This document shows, in pieces, positions 8,174 to 16,134 of a stretch of 37,814 nucleotides of DNA; positions within the stretch are counted from its first letter, which is position 1, and every line of letters starts with the position of its first letter. Position numbers and translations under genes: made by a program. The notes beneath the pieces are model-generated. The model was not told the DNA's origin, made no database searches, and was given only the letters and a program-made list of their open reading frames with translations. The stretch covers positions 1 through 37,814 of the forward strand of contig WRNB01000008.1 of assembly GCA_009776805.1 (NCBI GenBank). Reading direction: 5' to 3'. This stretch comes from Candidatus Bathycorpusculum grumuli. Its GTDB lineage: Archaea; Thermoproteota; Bathyarchaeia; Bathyarchaeales; Bathycorpusculaceae.

Positions 8174-8353
8174 GCTAACTTTTTTTATTTTTTTTCTAAC
8201 TCAATTTTTTTGTAACACATTTTTTTTGCAACAAACTCTATCGTCCAGGTTTGTATGAAAATATTTTGTGATTTCGCGTTTTTTTAGTGTCTATTTGTTG
8301 TTGCCTAGTTTTTTTATGAAATATTAATAACTCTCTTATGGAACATTATATTT
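8174..8353 (+). terminator. T-rich termination region after the coiled-coil gene
   Basis: Several runs of 7-9 T lie between 8181 and 8232, directly after the stop codon at 8173, as in archaeal oligo-T termination. An AT-rich TATA-like stretch (GAAATATTAATAA, about 8318-8330) follows and can serve the next gene, whose ATG is about 27 nt further. Confidence 0.55.
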
Positions 8354-8851
8354 ATGCCTAAACAAACTAAAACTAAAGACAGTACTAAATCTAGATCTAA
8401 ATCTAAAAATCGTAAAATACAACCTGAAACTCCTGGGATAACAACAAGAAAATCGTACTGGGTAATGTTAACGCTCTTTATGGTTATAGTTTTTTCAATC
8501 GCCAGTTTCATATTAGGTCTTGGTGTAGTTAATACTGTTGTTTTAATGCTCACAATAACTTTTCTGCTTTCTCTTATTGGTTTTGTTAGCACTACTTCTT
8601 CTAACTTGTCTAAATCAAAACGAGCAACTTTTCTCTTTGCAGGTGCATCTATTATTGGTTTTGGCGTCTGGGCAATTATTGCTATAGTTTCAACAGCTAC
8701 TGGATTAATAGAAAACTTGTTTGCTGATACTTTCTATCTCATTCCAAGTATTGTTATATGTTTAACTGCAGGTGCGTTTATAGGTGAATTACTGGGAAAA
8801 AACAAACGTATACAAACATTTGTCTTCAAACCCGAAGATATTCCACCTTAA
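8354..8851 (+). CDS. small integral membrane protein, unknown
   Basis: The 165-residue protein has a very basic, Lys/Ser-rich N-terminal tail (about residues 1-30), then four predicted membrane helices (about 37-55, 58-77, 93-115 and 128-147) and a short polar end. By the positive-inside rule the basic tail is cytoplasmic. No family is recognised. The TATA-like box about 27 nt upstream of the ATG suggests a leaderless mRNA. It lies between the coiled-coil gene and the RimK-type ligase on the same strand, but the flanking gaps argue against a tight operon. Confidence 0.7.
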   Translation: MPKQTKTKDSTKSRSKSKNRKIQPETPGITTRKSYWVMLTLFMVIVFSIASFILGLGVVNTVVLMLTITFLLSLIGFVSTTSSNLSKSKRATFLFAGASIIGFGVWAIIAIVSTATGLIENLFADTFYLIPSIVICLTAGAFIGELLGKNKRIQTFVFKPEDIPP

Positions 8852-8944
8852 AACTTTAACTTTATTTTTCTCTTTCATACAGAACCTTTAAGAGTATAAG
8901 ATTTAGCATGTTTTTTTAACAATAAAGTACAGGACACGATTTAA

Positions 8945-9823
8945 ATGAAGTTTGGTATACTTACCCGAAACCATGAAGCATGGAGCAGCACCCAAGTGCG
9001 AGAAGCTCTAACACGTAATAACCTAAATTATGAATGCTTTACATTTCCAAAACTCGTTGCCAGATTAGCATACAAACCGTACTTTAAAATATATAATACA
9101 GATATTCTTGAAAATTTAGACGCACTAATAATACGTCCTATTGGTCGTGGATCACTTGAAGAACTTGTTTTTCGCATGGATATGCTTTACAGACTTGAAC
9201 GTAAAGGCCTATACATGATCAATCCCCCTAACGCAATTGAACACTGTGTCGATAAATACGATATTTTAGCCCTACTAGAAGACTTTGGGGTTCCTGTACC
9301 TAAAACATTGGTTACCGAAAGCGTAAACGAAGCTATTGCAGCATTTAACGAACTCGGCGGAGACGTTGTTGTCAAACCAATATTTGGTTCACGTGGTCAA
9401 GGTGTAACACGCATAAACAATATAGATGTTGCAGACACAATCTTCAAAGCAATAGCTTTCCACCATGGAGTAATCTATATGCAAGAATTCATTCAACATG
9501 GATTCTCGGATATACGTGCTTTTGTCATAGGCGATCGTGTTATTGCCTCAATGCGACGTGTAGCTAATAGCTGGAAAACTAATTACAGCCGAGGCGCAAA
9601 ACCTGTACCCGAAAAAATTTCCAAAGAATTTGAAGATATCGCAGTAAAATCTGCCAAAGCAGTAGGCTGTAAAATCGCAGGTGTAGACATCATCGAAAGC
9701 CAAAATGGCCCATATATTGTTGATGTTAACAGCCAACCAGGATGGAAAGGCCTGCAAACAGTTACAAACATAAACATTGCAGAAGAAATCATTCACTATA
9801 CACTAAACGAACTTAGACAATAA
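8945..9823 (+). CDS. RimK-family ATP-grasp alpha-L-glutamate ligase (MptN/CofF-like)
   Basis: ATP-grasp enzyme that ligates an amino acid (typically glutamate) to a carboxylate. The N-terminal domain carries IIRPIGRGSLEELVFR (about 62-77); the ATP-grasp core shows VDKYDILALLE (about 102-112), VVVKPIFGSRGQGV (141-154) and the metal/ATP site YIVDVNSQPGW (about 257-268). The 292-residue length matches RimK, LysX and the archaeal cofactor ligases MptN and CofF. The GRGSLEE segment is what I remember from MptN-type tetrahydromethanopterin ligases, so that role is favoured but not proven. It converges with the gene at 9825-10826, the stop codons being 1 nt apart. Confidence 0.85.
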   Translation: MKFGILTRNHEAWSSTQVREALTRNNLNYECFTFPKLVARLAYKPYFKIYNTDILENLDALIIRPIGRGSLEELVFRMDMLYRLERKGLYMINPPNAIEHCVDKYDILALLEDFGVPVPKTLVTESVNEAIAAFNELGGDVVVKPIFGSRGQGVTRINNIDVADTIFKAIAFHHGVIYMQEFIQHGFSDIRAFVIGDRVIASMRRVANSWKTNYSRGAKPVPEKISKEFEDIAVKSAKAVGCKIAGVDIIESQNGPYIVDVNSQPGWKGLQTVTNINIAEEIIHYTLNELRQ

Positions 9824-9824
9824 T

Positions 9825-10826
9825 CTACTCTTTAAATGCCAACAACCTTGCATAAACATCTTCAATAAACACTGGAAAAACCTTTTCTTTACCAGCCTTA
9901 ACAAAAACCCTGCTTTTATCTTTAGTAAACTCACCAATAAAATAAGCACACAACCCCAACTTACTTAAAACCTCAACAGCTACATTTTTCAACAAAGGCG
10001 GCACTGCAGCTAAAACCAACCCAGTAGAAGACAACGCTAACACCTGTTCATCACTAAAACCAAACTGTTTTTGCAACTCTAAAACATCCTCTAAAATAGG
10101 AATATCATCCCAACACACTCTAAAACCTATGCCAGATGCTTCTGATAACTCATTAAGTGCAACTACTAAACCTCCCTCAGTTGCATCATGCATTGCATTA
10201 ACACATCCCATTTCAGCAAGTTGCTGTGCTTCCCATACACAACTTTGTAACTTTACCATGTTACTGATTTTTTCCGTTTTTTCTGCGCCAAAAAGTTTCT
10301 CTGCAGTTTTTGGATGGGTTAACACAAAATTAGTTAAAGTTTCAATACCAACAGGTTTAGTGCACATTATTAAATCACCTGGTTTAGCATTTTTTGGGGT
10401 TACAAGTTTGTCTGGTTCAACAATGCCATAAACGGTACAAACTCCTAACAAATCATTGATGCTGTCGTACATGCCAGTATGTCCCCTGACAATGGCTATG
10501 TCATATTCATCAGCAGCAGCACATGTTTGTTTCATTATGTCTTCAAAAATTTTTGTATCAATCGTTTTTGGTCCAAGTAAATTAATGGTGCAGAATTGGG
10601 GTTTTGCTCCGAAAAGGGAAAGGTCCGATGAAGCATAATTGATTAAAAACCAGCCAAACCATTTTAATGGAACGCCTGTGCAGGGGTCGGTTGAAATTAC
10701 TAGTAATTGGTTGCCTAAACGGTGAACTCCAGCATCGCCGCCAATCATAGGTGGTATAATTACTTGTTTGTTGGTTTTAATATAGTTGAGAAGTTTTTGT
10801 AATTGTTGGTTATCAAGTTTTCCCAT
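9825..10826 (-). CDS. PurM/ThiL/HypE (AIR synthase) superfamily protein in a thiamin operon
   Basis: A 333-residue protein of the ATP-binding PurM-like superfamily. The N-terminal half has GGDAGV (29-34), STDP (45-48), the SSD-LxxFGAKP block (66-76) and RGHTG (about 114-118); the C-terminal half has HDATEGGL (213-220), typical of the superfamily. It lies 16 nt downstream of thiT on the same strand and so is probably under the same TPP riboswitch. ThiL, the thiamin-monophosphate kinase, belongs to this superfamily, but the sequence here is HypE/ThiL-like rather than a clear ThiL. A role in thiamin phosphate metabolism is inferred from context. Confidence 0.8.
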   Translation of the reverse strand: MGKLDNQQLQKLLNYIKTNKQVIIPPMIGGDAGVHRLGNQLLVISTDPCTGVPLKWFGWFLINYASSDLSLFGAKPQFCTINLLGPKTIDTKIFEDIMKQTCAAADEYDIAIVRGHTGMYDSINDLLGVCTVYGIVEPDKLVTPKNAKPGDLIMCTKPVGIETLTNFVLTHPKTAEKLFGAEKTEKISNMVKLQSCVWEAQQLAEMGCVNAMHDATEGGLVVALNELSEASGIGFRVCWDDIPILEDVLELQKQFGFSDEQVLALSSTGLVLAAVPPLLKNVAVEVLSKLGLCAYFIGEFTKDKSRVFVKAGKEKVFPVFIEDVYARLLAFKE

Positions 10827-10842
10827 ACTGCATCTACTATTG

Positions 10843-11394
10843 TTATGTATATATTTTTAGCACGTTGGTTTTATGTAAAAGGTAAATGATGATGATGCTT
10901 ATTATTAATTCAGGTAACATGTAGCTTCCATTATACAGTATTGAGTAAACCAGTGGATTCATTCCTTTAGGTGCGTATTGTCCAAAAAAGATGGCGCCTG
11001 AAATTAGGTGCATAATGAATCTTCCAATAATTGCAATTGTAGTTCCAGTGATTGGATGATTTTTGAAAAAACCTGCTAGTCCTATGCAACCAAATGCTAA
11101 GGGGTAATCTAATAGTATTTGTGTTGGATAGTATACTTGTGGATGAATTGCTAATTGGACAAGGCCATAGATGATTCCGGTAAAAATTCCTATTTTTGGT
11201 CCTCGGCGCATTGCTAACCAAAGTATGGGTACCATAGTTCCTGCAGTAACTGATCCGCCTTGTGGAAAACCTATACCGGGTATTAGGCTTAGGGCTGTGC
11301 TTAATGCAACAAAAATTGCTATTTCTGCAAGAATTTGAGCGTTAATTCTGCTTTTAATTTTAGGATTTGGGTTATTATTTTTTACGTTTTCCAT
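10843..11394 (-). CDS. thiT: ThiT-family substrate-binding component of an ECF thiamin transporter
   Basis: An integral membrane protein of 183 residues with about six helices. It carries hallmark ThiT/YuaJ segments: GGSVTAGTMVPIL (about 46-58), LAMRRGPKIG (60-69), LLDYPLAFG (94-102), GRFIMHLISG (124-133), YAPKGMNP (140-147) and YNGSYMLPE (about 154-162), which form the thiamin pocket in characterised ThiT. ThiT works with the shared ECF module (EcfT, EcfA, EcfA'), none of which is in this window. The N-terminal 17 residues are polar and extra. A TPP riboswitch lies directly upstream, and its GGAGGG end sits 6 nt before the ATG. The PurM-like gene follows 16 nt downstream. Confidence 0.93.
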   Translation of the reverse strand: MENVKNNNPNPKIKSRINAQILAEIAIFVALSTALSLIPGIGFPQGGSVTAGTMVPILWLAMRRGPKIGIFTGIIYGLVQLAIHPQVYYPTQILLDYPLAFGCIGLAGFFKNHPITGTTIAIIGRFIMHLISGAIFFGQYAPKGMNPLVYSILYNGSYMLPELIISIIIIYLLHKTNVLKIYT

Positions 11395-11399
11395 TTATT

Positions 11400-11490
11400 T
11401 CCCTCCGCCAGTATTATCTGGTTCAGGTTCATTGGGTCGGTAACCATTAAGTTACCCTCTCAGCTGAGTCATTATCTCAGCTCCCCAGAT
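11400..11490 (-). promoter_or_regulatory. TPP riboswitch (THI element)
   Basis: The minus strand carries the conserved aptamer: GGGGAGCTGAGA, CTGAGAGGG, a GTAAC/GTTAC hairpin, ACCCAATGAACCTGAAC, then CCAGATAATACTGGCGGAGGGA. This matches the THI-box order (CTGAGA, ACCC, ACCTGA-CTGGATAATGCCAG, GGGA). The last GGAGGG is also a Shine-Dalgarno sequence 6 nt before the thiT ATG, so ligand binding could hide the ribosome site directly. It controls thiT and probably the PurM-like gene. Confidence 0.95.
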
Positions 11491-12430
11491 TTTTATTGAA
11501 CAAAAGATAATTTGGTGTTGTCTTATTTAGGTTTTTCACCCATTTTTTATTACTACAACAAACAGTGTTTGAATGTAGTGCTTATGTGAGTGAATATGTG
11601 TTTTTTATGGTTATGGCTTAAGGGGGTGTTATTTTTTGTTGTGTTTTTTGTGTGTAAGGTGTGTTGTAGTGGATATAATTGGAAGTAGTGTTTGTTGTAG
11701 TGTTAAATTGTTAAGTGTTAATTTTGTTGTAGGTGTGTTGTGTTTTGTTTTTTGTTTTGTAAAGTTTGAGTTATATGTTAGAGTGTGAGTTGTAAGTTTG
11801 TTGATGTATTGGTATGGGTGGTTGTGTAAATTGTGTGTGGTAAATTAAATGGTGTTTATAGGTTTTTAAATTTTGTTTGGCGGAAAAAGAGTGTGTGTAA
11901 TTTGTTTTTTTAAATTTGTAATGAAAACAAACTGTAAATTAGCTAGAAAGTGTTATGGTGGTTGTTGTAATAAATGTTTTAGTTACTTTTTTTTAAATGT
12001 TTGTTAAATTTCTGTAATAATTTTATTATATGTAGCATCTTAAAGTTTTCTATATATGGTTTGGAATGTTACTGTGTTGTGTTTATGGGTGTGGGTTTTT
12101 GAGGTTGTCTGTAGAGGTGTAATTTAATAATGTGCAAAACTAATTTTGGGCTGTTATGTATTGTTGGAATAATTTTTTGGAGGCTGTGTTTTATTGTGAT
12201 TGTGTCATAAAAAGTAAGTAACAAATTAGATATATTGGTATATGTCTGCTTTATAGTAGTTGATATAATATTTTTTTAATGTTTTATATGAAAATGGTGT
12301 GTTTGTGGCGTGTTTTTTGTATCCAATTTTTTTTGTTTCATAAGAGTTTACCGCCGACAAGTCGGTGCTGGAAGAATTGCAAAAACAGAAAAAATGTTTG
12401 TATGGAGTTTGTGTTGTTTCTTTTTTTGTT
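11491..12430. other. long G+T-rich intergenic region
   Basis: About 940 bp strongly depleted in C on the + strand, with no supported gene on either strand. It includes a decayed repeat copy (12031-12114). The track ORF 12279-12551 has no recognisable content and overlaps the SIS gene. Confidence 0.5.
12031..12114 (+). repeat. strongly decayed MITE-like element, copy 4
   Basis: Bounded by TGTAG at 12031-12035 and 12110-12114. Its right end GGGTTTTTGAGGTTGTCTGTAG aligns with GGTTTTCGGAGGTCGCCTGTAG of copy 1, with C-to-T changes. The interior is hard to align and the copy is about 20 bp shorter, so the left end is uncertain. Confidence 0.45.
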
Positions 12431-13531
12431 TTATTGTGTTATTGAATGGTACCAACTGATGATGTATTCAGGTAATATTAATCCGCGTTGTGCGATACGT
12501 TCAGCTAGTTTTACTGGAAGTGGACTTAGGACAAAGGCGGCGCGTGTATAGAAACGACGTGGAGTGTTTAGTCTTGCTTCTTCGTCTAAGATAATTTTTA
12601 AGTCTGCTTTTTTTGCTAATGCAGAGTTTTTGTTACTTGTAATTGCAAACACTGTGCCTGCACATTTTTTAAGTGCCTCAGCCCAAATGATGACTGGCTG
12701 GGTTTCACCACTGTAAGAAATGAGCAATTCCAAGTCACCTGATCTTGGGTGAGGCGTGTTTACACCACGGGTAATGTACACGTTGTCTCCAAAAAAGCTT
12801 TTAATGTGAAATAAACGCACACCTGTCATTTTAGCTATTTCGTTACCTGTTCCTTTTCCGCCCAAAAATATGTTAGTACGTTTTTCCATAACATCTACAA
12901 GTTGTTTGTAGGTTTCGCTGTTAACGTTTGAATCTATCATCTCGCCTATTTTTTGAAATTCTTCATTACATAAACTGTAAACATCATCAACTTCTAGATT
13001 ACGAAAAATAGCTTCTATTATACTGTTTAACAGTTGAAGAGTTCCTAATTCAAATATGTCTCCCATAATGCCTGTTTCACTGTATTCAGCAGAAGGTTTA
13101 GATTTTCCTCGACCTTTTAAAATAACTGTTGTGCCATGCTTGTTTGTAATGTCTGCCAAAGGCGATTCGTAAACTGAAGTAAGCAACCCCATAGAAAACT
13201 TGGTTGATTTAGTTTCCTCAATATATCTGCTAAGATCTTGAGCCATAACTAACGGATCATCACTGTAACCACTGCCAGAATTCATTAAAAGCAACGTTTT
13301 TTTGTATCTCCTCTCAAGATCAAAAGCAGCATCATGCATATTACGACCTGGAAACCCTGGATCATCAGGCGTCAAAATAACCTTGTTTCTCCACCCAACC
13401 TGACTAAGTGCAATTTGACTCATAGCCGCATTTAAAGAGTATAATGAACGCCCAGAACCTCCACATATAACACAATCAGCAGATTTTATATCTTCAAAAA
13501 GCCTCGCAAGTTCTTTACGCTTTATATTCAT
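12431..13531 (-). CDS. tandem double-SIS-domain sugar isomerase-like protein
   Basis: The 366-residue protein contains two sugar-isomerase (SIS) folds. The first (about residues 18-155) has ICGGSGRSL and LLLMNSGSGYSDDP; the second (about 215-340) has IFLGGKGTGNE, LLISYSGETQPV and FAITSNKNSALAKKAD. SIS domains bind phosphosugars; relatives include 6-phospho-3-hexuloisomerase and GlmS-type isomerase domains. The Ser-rich phosphate loops (NSGSG and SYSGET) are present in both halves. Which phosphosugar it uses cannot be told. The + strand switches from G+T-rich (3' end of the gene) to A+C-rich (5' end) within the gene. Confidence 0.83.
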   Translation of the reverse strand: MNIKRKELARLFEDIKSADCVICGGSGRSLYSLNAAMSQIALSQVGWRNKVILTPDDPGFPGRNMHDAAFDLERRYKKTLLLMNSGSGYSDDPLVMAQDLSRYIEETKSTKFSMGLLTSVYESPLADITNKHGTTVILKGRGKSKPSAEYSETGIMGDIFELGTLQLLNSIIEAIFRNLEVDDVYSLCNEEFQKIGEMIDSNVNSETYKQLVDVMEKRTNIFLGGKGTGNEIAKMTGVRLFHIKSFFGDNVYITRGVNTPHPRSGDLELLISYSGETQPVIIWAEALKKCAGTVFAITSNKNSALAKKADLKIILDEEARLNTPRRFYTRAAFVLSPLPVKLAERIAQRGLILPEYIISWYHSITQ

Positions 13532-13929
13532 AACATTTTCTTGAATTTTGTTAACGAATCCAATACTACTTACCTTGCTTTTGATGACAACGACAACCTC
13601 AATTTACACGTTATGCATGACCTACTTATATTATTCTTCCTTCACCAAACAAATTTCATGAAACAATTTTCTATTGAAGATGATGAAAAACATTTTTCAA
13701 GGAATAATTCACCATTCTATAAGCCGATGCCTGGTAGAATTACAAAAGCAGTCAAGTTTTCATGAAAGAGTACACCATCAGCTACACCGTTGATAAAAGA
13801 ACCATAAATCAGTAAATGTGTTCATGGAAACTGTCATAATTAATCAAACTTTTAACGGTTATACTTTATCGCAGAGTATTACTTATATTATATAATCTTG
13901 ACTATACCACTACACAAAGGTACATCCTG
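13532..13929. other. divergent intergenic region between the SIS and PAC2 genes
   Basis: A+C-rich, about 400 bp. The 74-codon ORF 13541-13765 needs a TTG start and is not recognisable. A TATA box (TTATATTATATAAT, 13883-13896) about 34 nt upstream and a short AAAGGT ribosome site (13917-13922) serve the PAC2 gene. Confidence 0.5.
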
Positions 13930-14682
13930 ATGGTTGTCATAGTTAACATAACTGAAAAACCAAAACTCAACAATCCAGTGCTAATAGAAGGCTTACCTGG
14001 TATTGGTTTTGTAGCAAGTGTTGCATCACTGCATTTAATTAACAAACTAAAAGCTAAACGATTTGCCCAAATTGTTTCTTCAAGCTTTCATGACTTTGCC
14101 GTAACCGTACAAGATGGTAGTGTACGTTCACCTATAAATGAATTATACTATGTTAAACGAGGTGACAAAAACAGAGATCTAATCATTTGGTATGGAAACA
14201 CCCAAGCATTATCAATTGCGGGACAATATGAACTGTGTGGAAAAGTGCTCAAACTCGTAAAAGAGTTAGGTTGTAATTATGTTGTATCAATTGGTGGTTT
14301 CAAAAAAGATGAAGCACAACCCATACCCACTATATACAGTACTGCAACTGATTCTGACACAATGAAAACCGTTATAGATTTCGATACCAAAATAATGGTT
14401 GGAAACGTTTTTGGTATCGCAGGTATAAGTATTGGTCTTGCAAAATTATACGATATGAAAGGTTTTTCTTTGCTTGTTGACACACCTGGTGTAACCCCTG
14501 ACGTAAATGCTGCACGTTACGCTTTATTTGTCCTGTTTAACTTTTTAAATCTCAAAGTTGATTTAACTGACCTTGAACAAACAGGTGACGAAATTAAACG
14601 TACACTAGAATTAATCGGCTTAATAAAAAATGTTTCAGAAGAAAAGAAAAAAGAGGCGCAACAATTACGCTGGTTCATATAG
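13930..14682 (+). CDS. PAC2-family proteasome assembly chaperone homologue
   Basis: A cytoplasmic protein of 250 residues matching the archaeal PAC2 family: PVLIEGLPGIGFVASVA near the start, SIGGF in the middle, then GVTPDVNAARYALFVL and a helical C-terminus. Archaeal homologues help assemble or activate the 20S proteasome. The extreme C-terminus, RWFI, is hydrophobic-aromatic-X and so resembles the HbYX motif by which activators dock on the proteasome alpha ring; this is an inference. The gene has a TATA box and a ribosome site and converges with the Lsm gene (1 nt between stops). Confidence 0.87.
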   Translation: MVVIVNITEKPKLNNPVLIEGLPGIGFVASVASLHLINKLKAKRFAQIVSSSFHDFAVTVQDGSVRSPINELYYVKRGDKNRDLIIWYGNTQALSIAGQYELCGKVLKLVKELGCNYVVSIGGFKKDEAQPIPTIYSTATDSDTMKTVIDFDTKIMVGNVFGIAGISIGLAKLYDMKGFSLLVDTPGVTPDVNAARYALFVLFNFLNLKVDLTDLEQTGDEIKRTLELIGLIKNVSEEKKKEAQQLRWFI

Positions 14683-14683
14683 T

Positions 14684-15106
14684 TTAAGCATTTGTCTCGA
14701 TAATGAATTGGTTGTAAATTTTTTGCACTCTTTCGGCTGCTGGACCAGAGCCCTCAGTGACACCGTGTTCAGTTACCCTTACTTTATCCATAACCCAAAT
14801 GAATCCCTGATCTTCATATAGTTTGACCATTCTTGGAAACACTTTTTCCAGTCTTTGTGCAAGTGCCTTTAAGTCAAAAGCTTCATCAGCAGTAGAAATC
14901 TGTGCAACAATACTTCCGTTAATAAATAAACGATTCATTTTTTCACCTTTTTCTTCTTTAGCATCCGTCAAAGCTAAACTCAAATTATCTGGATTAATAC
15001 CGATTAGAGTGCCTGTGAAACTTTTACCGTTAATTGTTGTTACTGAAACAAACTTTTCTGTTAATGCTGCAATTTGTGTAAAATATTTTCTCTGTGCTTC
15101 AGACAT
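14684..15106 (-). CDS. Sm-like (Lsm) RNA-binding protein with a C-terminal extra domain
   Basis: Residues 8-75 form an Lsm fold: KFVSVTTINGKSFTGTLIGI (Sm1) with NPDNLSLALTDA, then RLFINGSIVAQI (Sm2, usually IRG; here ING). Residues 78-140 are a separate conserved domain, the layout of archaeal SmAP3-type proteins. Such proteins form rings and bind RNA. The replacement of the usual Arg in the Sm2 IRG motif by Asn may weaken uridine binding. The gene converges with the PAC2 gene. Confidence 0.87.
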   Translation of the reverse strand: MSEAQRKYFTQIAALTEKFVSVTTINGKSFTGTLIGINPDNLSLALTDAKEEKGEKMNRLFINGSIVAQISTADEAFDLKALAQRLEKVFPRMVKLYEDQGFIWVMDKVRVTEHGVTEGSGPAAERVQKIYNQFIIETNA

Positions 15107-15384
15107 ACTTTAATTCTCCATTACCTTACAAAATTGTATAGCAACTATTTATATTTAAATGCATGATTTAATAATATCAATAATAATAACGGAAAGCAAA
15201 TAATTTTTTACCCTCTTATGATATAGCCAAATAGCTTAAAAATTAGATTTGCAAAATCCATAAAATTCCATGTTAACGCATGTTACCTTCTAAAACTTTA
15301 GTAAATCCGCTATTTGTTAAACAAATCATAATTTTTAAATGTAATAAAACGTTTGAAAAACATGATATACATCAAATTAAATAG
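15107..15384. other. A-rich upstream region of the Lsm gene and candidate RNA
   Basis: About 280 bp of A+T-rich DNA with no ORF. It can hold promoters for the minus-strand Lsm gene and for the plus-strand structured RNA candidate. Confidence 0.35.
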
Positions 15385-15492
15385 TGTATTGTGGTATGAG
15401 CGGCACGTGAAAGAAAGGAGAGAAAATGTTTACAACTGTTAAATCTTAACGCGTGCCGCCCATAAATCAAATTTACCACTCATTATTTTTAA
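15385..15492 (+). ncRNA. candidate structured RNA with an internal 7-codon ORF
   Basis: Two nested helices can form: GTGGTA (15391-15396) with TACCAC (15474-15479), and GCGGCACG (15400-15407) with CGTGCCGC (15452-15459). The GC-rich inner helix is exceptional in this AT-rich intergenic region. The loop contains AAAGGAGAGAAA followed by ATG and a 7-codon ORF (MFTTVKS, stop TAA), i.e. a ribosome site plus mini-ORF. A T-run follows (15485-15490). It could be an ncRNA, an attenuator-like leader or a relic. Strand is uncertain because the stem is symmetrical; the T-run and mini-ORF favour plus. Confidence 0.4.
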
Positions 15493-16134
15493 ACCTTACT
15501 TGATATGTTATGTTAAGTTTTGCTTCAACATTAATGTTCTAATAACGTTTAGAAATACAAGTCCATAACCGAGTTTTAGGATAAAAAACGCCTAATTTTC
15601 TTCCACACCAAACCCCACAAACCCAAACATGCAAACTAAACATCATGCGTTTGTGCAACAAAACTATTCTACAATCTGCTACTGCACTAAACAATGAAAA
15701 ATACATGTACAATGACTATCATATAACACGCGAAACGACAATTAAATAAATGCGTACACACACTCTTACAAATAGTGGCTGAAGCAAGACAAACAATATT
15801 CAAAATGTGCACGATTGTTATGGACTCATGGCTTTTTTAAAGCTCAAAAAGATAGCCTGATGTTATTGGTTGTTAGGTAGGTTTTGTTTGGTGGAAGGTT
15901 TTGTTTTGGTCGATTGTTCCCCAGTGTTTGTTTGTGGTTTTTTTGTTTGTTTTTGGGGTGGTGTTGTTTTGTGTTTTTGGTGTTGTGTTTTGGTTTTGTT
16001 TTGGGTGTTTTTGTTATTGTGTGTGGTGTTGTTATTTTTTGTGTATTTGGTGAGTTGGTGGTTTGTGTTTTTAATGTTTTTTGTAGTTTTTCGTTAAATT
16101 TGTCAAAAAATAATAACATCTAAGGTTTACTTGT
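15493..16134. other. intergenic region with an abrupt A+C to G+T switch
   Basis: No gene is supported. The + strand is A+C-rich to about 15830 (C21, G5 in 15601-15660) and then G+T-rich (G19, C0, A1, T40 in 15961-16020). A short imperfect palindrome, GGCTTTTTTAAAGCTC (15830-15845), lies at the switch. ORFs of 75-91 codons at 15844-16123 are low-complexity shadows of this composition. Confidence 0.5.

Noticed and set aside
13541-13765. 74-codon + strand ORF before the PAC2 gene
   Set aside because: TTG start, no domain and no conserved pattern; kept only as an intergenic note.
15800-15860. Replication origin at the skew switch
   Set aside because: Many similar switches occur in the window and no Orc1/Cdc6 gene or repeated origin boxes are seen.
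15844-16123. Overlapping 75-91 codon ORFs on both strands
   Set aside because: Low-complexity translations (Lys/Asn/Thr or Phe/Val/Cys) of a G+T-only tract.
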